Below are positions 63,520 through 64,000 of a stretch of 64,000 nt of DNA, in pieces. The stretch's first letter is position 1, and each line of letters opens with the position of its first letter. The position numbers and the translations under genes were made by a program. The stretch is from an uncultured Odoribacter sp. (GTDB lineage: Bacteria; Bacteroidota; Bacteroidia; Bacteroidales; Marinifilaceae). The DNA is taken from assembly GCA_910578105.1 (NCBI GenBank), contig CAJTPD010000005.1, forward strand, positions 124,001 through 188,000, read 5' to 3'. The notes under the pieces are model-generated. The model did no database searches. It was given only the letters and a program-made list of their open reading frames with translations, and was not told the DNA's origin.

Positions 63520-63579
63520 AAAGTTGTGCGAAACAAACACCAGATTATTTCTTTATTACACATAAAACAAATTTTAAAC

Positions 63580-64000
63580 ATGAAAAAACTCACCTTTTTA
63601 ACCTTGGGCTTACTTATGGCTTTCACCACAATTTCCAACGCCCAGGAACAAAAAAAAGAAGATGAAGGTTACAAATTCACAGAAATCAAACGCCTTCCGA
63701 CAACCAGCGTTAAATCGCAAGACCGCGCAGGAACTTGCTGGTCTTGGTCAACCATCTCCTTCCTCGAATCAGAAATGATGCGCCTGGGAAAAGACTCTGT
63801 AAGCCTATCCCCGTTATACGTCGTATGGAACACTTACCACGGAAAAGGAGATAAATATGTACGCATGAACGGCCACGTAAACTTTGGACAGGGAGGAGCT
63901 TGTGCCGACGTAACCTGGGCCATCAAAAACTATGGCATCGTGCCCCTGGAACTCTATAGCGGACTGAATTACGGCGAAGATGTGCACGTACACGGAGAAT
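63580..64000 (+). CDS. C1 family peptidase (bleomycin hydrolase/aminopeptidase C-like), partial
   Basis: The gene runs off the right edge after 140 codons. Signal peptide MKKLTFLTLGLLMAFTTISNA then Q. The papain-type active site is visible: VKSQDRAGTCWSWSTISFLE with oxyanion Gln and catalytic Cys, followed by LSPLYVVWNTY and GQGGACADVTWAIKNYG. This matches the Bacteroidetes PepC/bleomycin-hydrolase group of exported cysteine peptidases. The catalytic His and Asn lie outside the window. Confidence 0.9.
   Translation, partial: MKKLTFLTLGLLMAFTTISNAQEQKKEDEGYKFTEIKRLPTTSVKSQDRAGTCWSWSTISFLESEMMRLGKDSVSLSPLYVVWNTYHGKGDKYVRMNGHVNFGQGGACADVTWAIKNYGIVPLELYSGLNYGEDVHVHGE

Noticed and set aside
1..64000. 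tRNA, rRNA, CRISPR arrays, insertion sequences, phage integrases
   Set aside because: I looked for cloverleaf ends, regular spaced repeats and transposase or recombinase motifs and found none; a tRNAscan or ISfinder run would be decisive.

Overview
The window is chromosomal DNA from a member of the Bacteroidota. The evidence is the SusC/SusD pairs with FecR and ECF sigma factors, a PorT-family type IX secretion protein, a complete Bat (aerotolerance) operon, an NVEALA peptide gene, and promoters of the Bacteroidetes type (TTTG ... TAnnTTTG). The gene content resembles Odoribacter or Butyricimonas (Odoribacteraceae); that placement is from memory of gene repertoires, not from a search. No rRNA, tRNA, CRISPR array, transposase or integrase was recognised.

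Layout. 1-8.5 kb holds housekeeping genes: a cut-off dipeptidyl peptidase III, a Nudix hydrolase / TrmH / hypothetical operon, HU, an FAD dehydrogenase with porT, an SDR dehydrogenase, and dnaX. dnaX is split into gamma and tau frames by a run of eleven A residues, a strong candidate for programmed frameshifting or transcriptional slippage.

8.5-29.3 kb is a mirror-image pair of nutrient-uptake loci. Each has an ECF sigma gene, a divergent fecR (anti-sigma), susC with an N-terminal STN signalling domain, susD, a DUF4843 lipoprotein, a PKD-like lipoprotein and a thioredoxin-fold protein, in that order. Locus A runs on the minus strand and locus B on the plus strand. The two sigma genes meet tail to tail in the middle and overlap by 64 bp. 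The layout implies cell-surface signalling: substrate bound by SusC/D signals through STN and FecR to release the sigma factor.

29.3-38 kb is the Bat operon on the minus strand (MoxR, DUF58, a BatD-like membrane protein, BatA, BatB, BatC, BatD, BatE). 38.2-44.9 kb carries a small membrane protein, priA, pfkA, ispH, cmk and a hypothetical secreted protein. 45.3-47.4 kb is an M3 peptidase lipoprotein.

47.5-53.7 kb is the most unusual part. A histidine kinase / response regulator pair is divergent from an operon encoding an 80-residue NVEALA-type peptide, a BF3164/TolB-like propeller lipoprotein, a DUF1573 protein, an O-antigen-ligase-like membrane protein with TPRs, and a CxxC thioredoxin-like lipoprotein. 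A 72-nt GC-rich multi-stem hairpin lies inside this operon. The function of such NVEALA clusters is not established to my knowledge.

53.7-56 kb is a tightly overlapping GNAT / PAPS-reductase-like (IbrA, DUF3440) / ParB-like (IbrB) trio. 56.2-64 kb has two tandem AMP-binding acyl-activating enzymes, ftsK, a CPBP membrane protease and the start of a C1-family (bleomycin hydrolase-like) peptidase.
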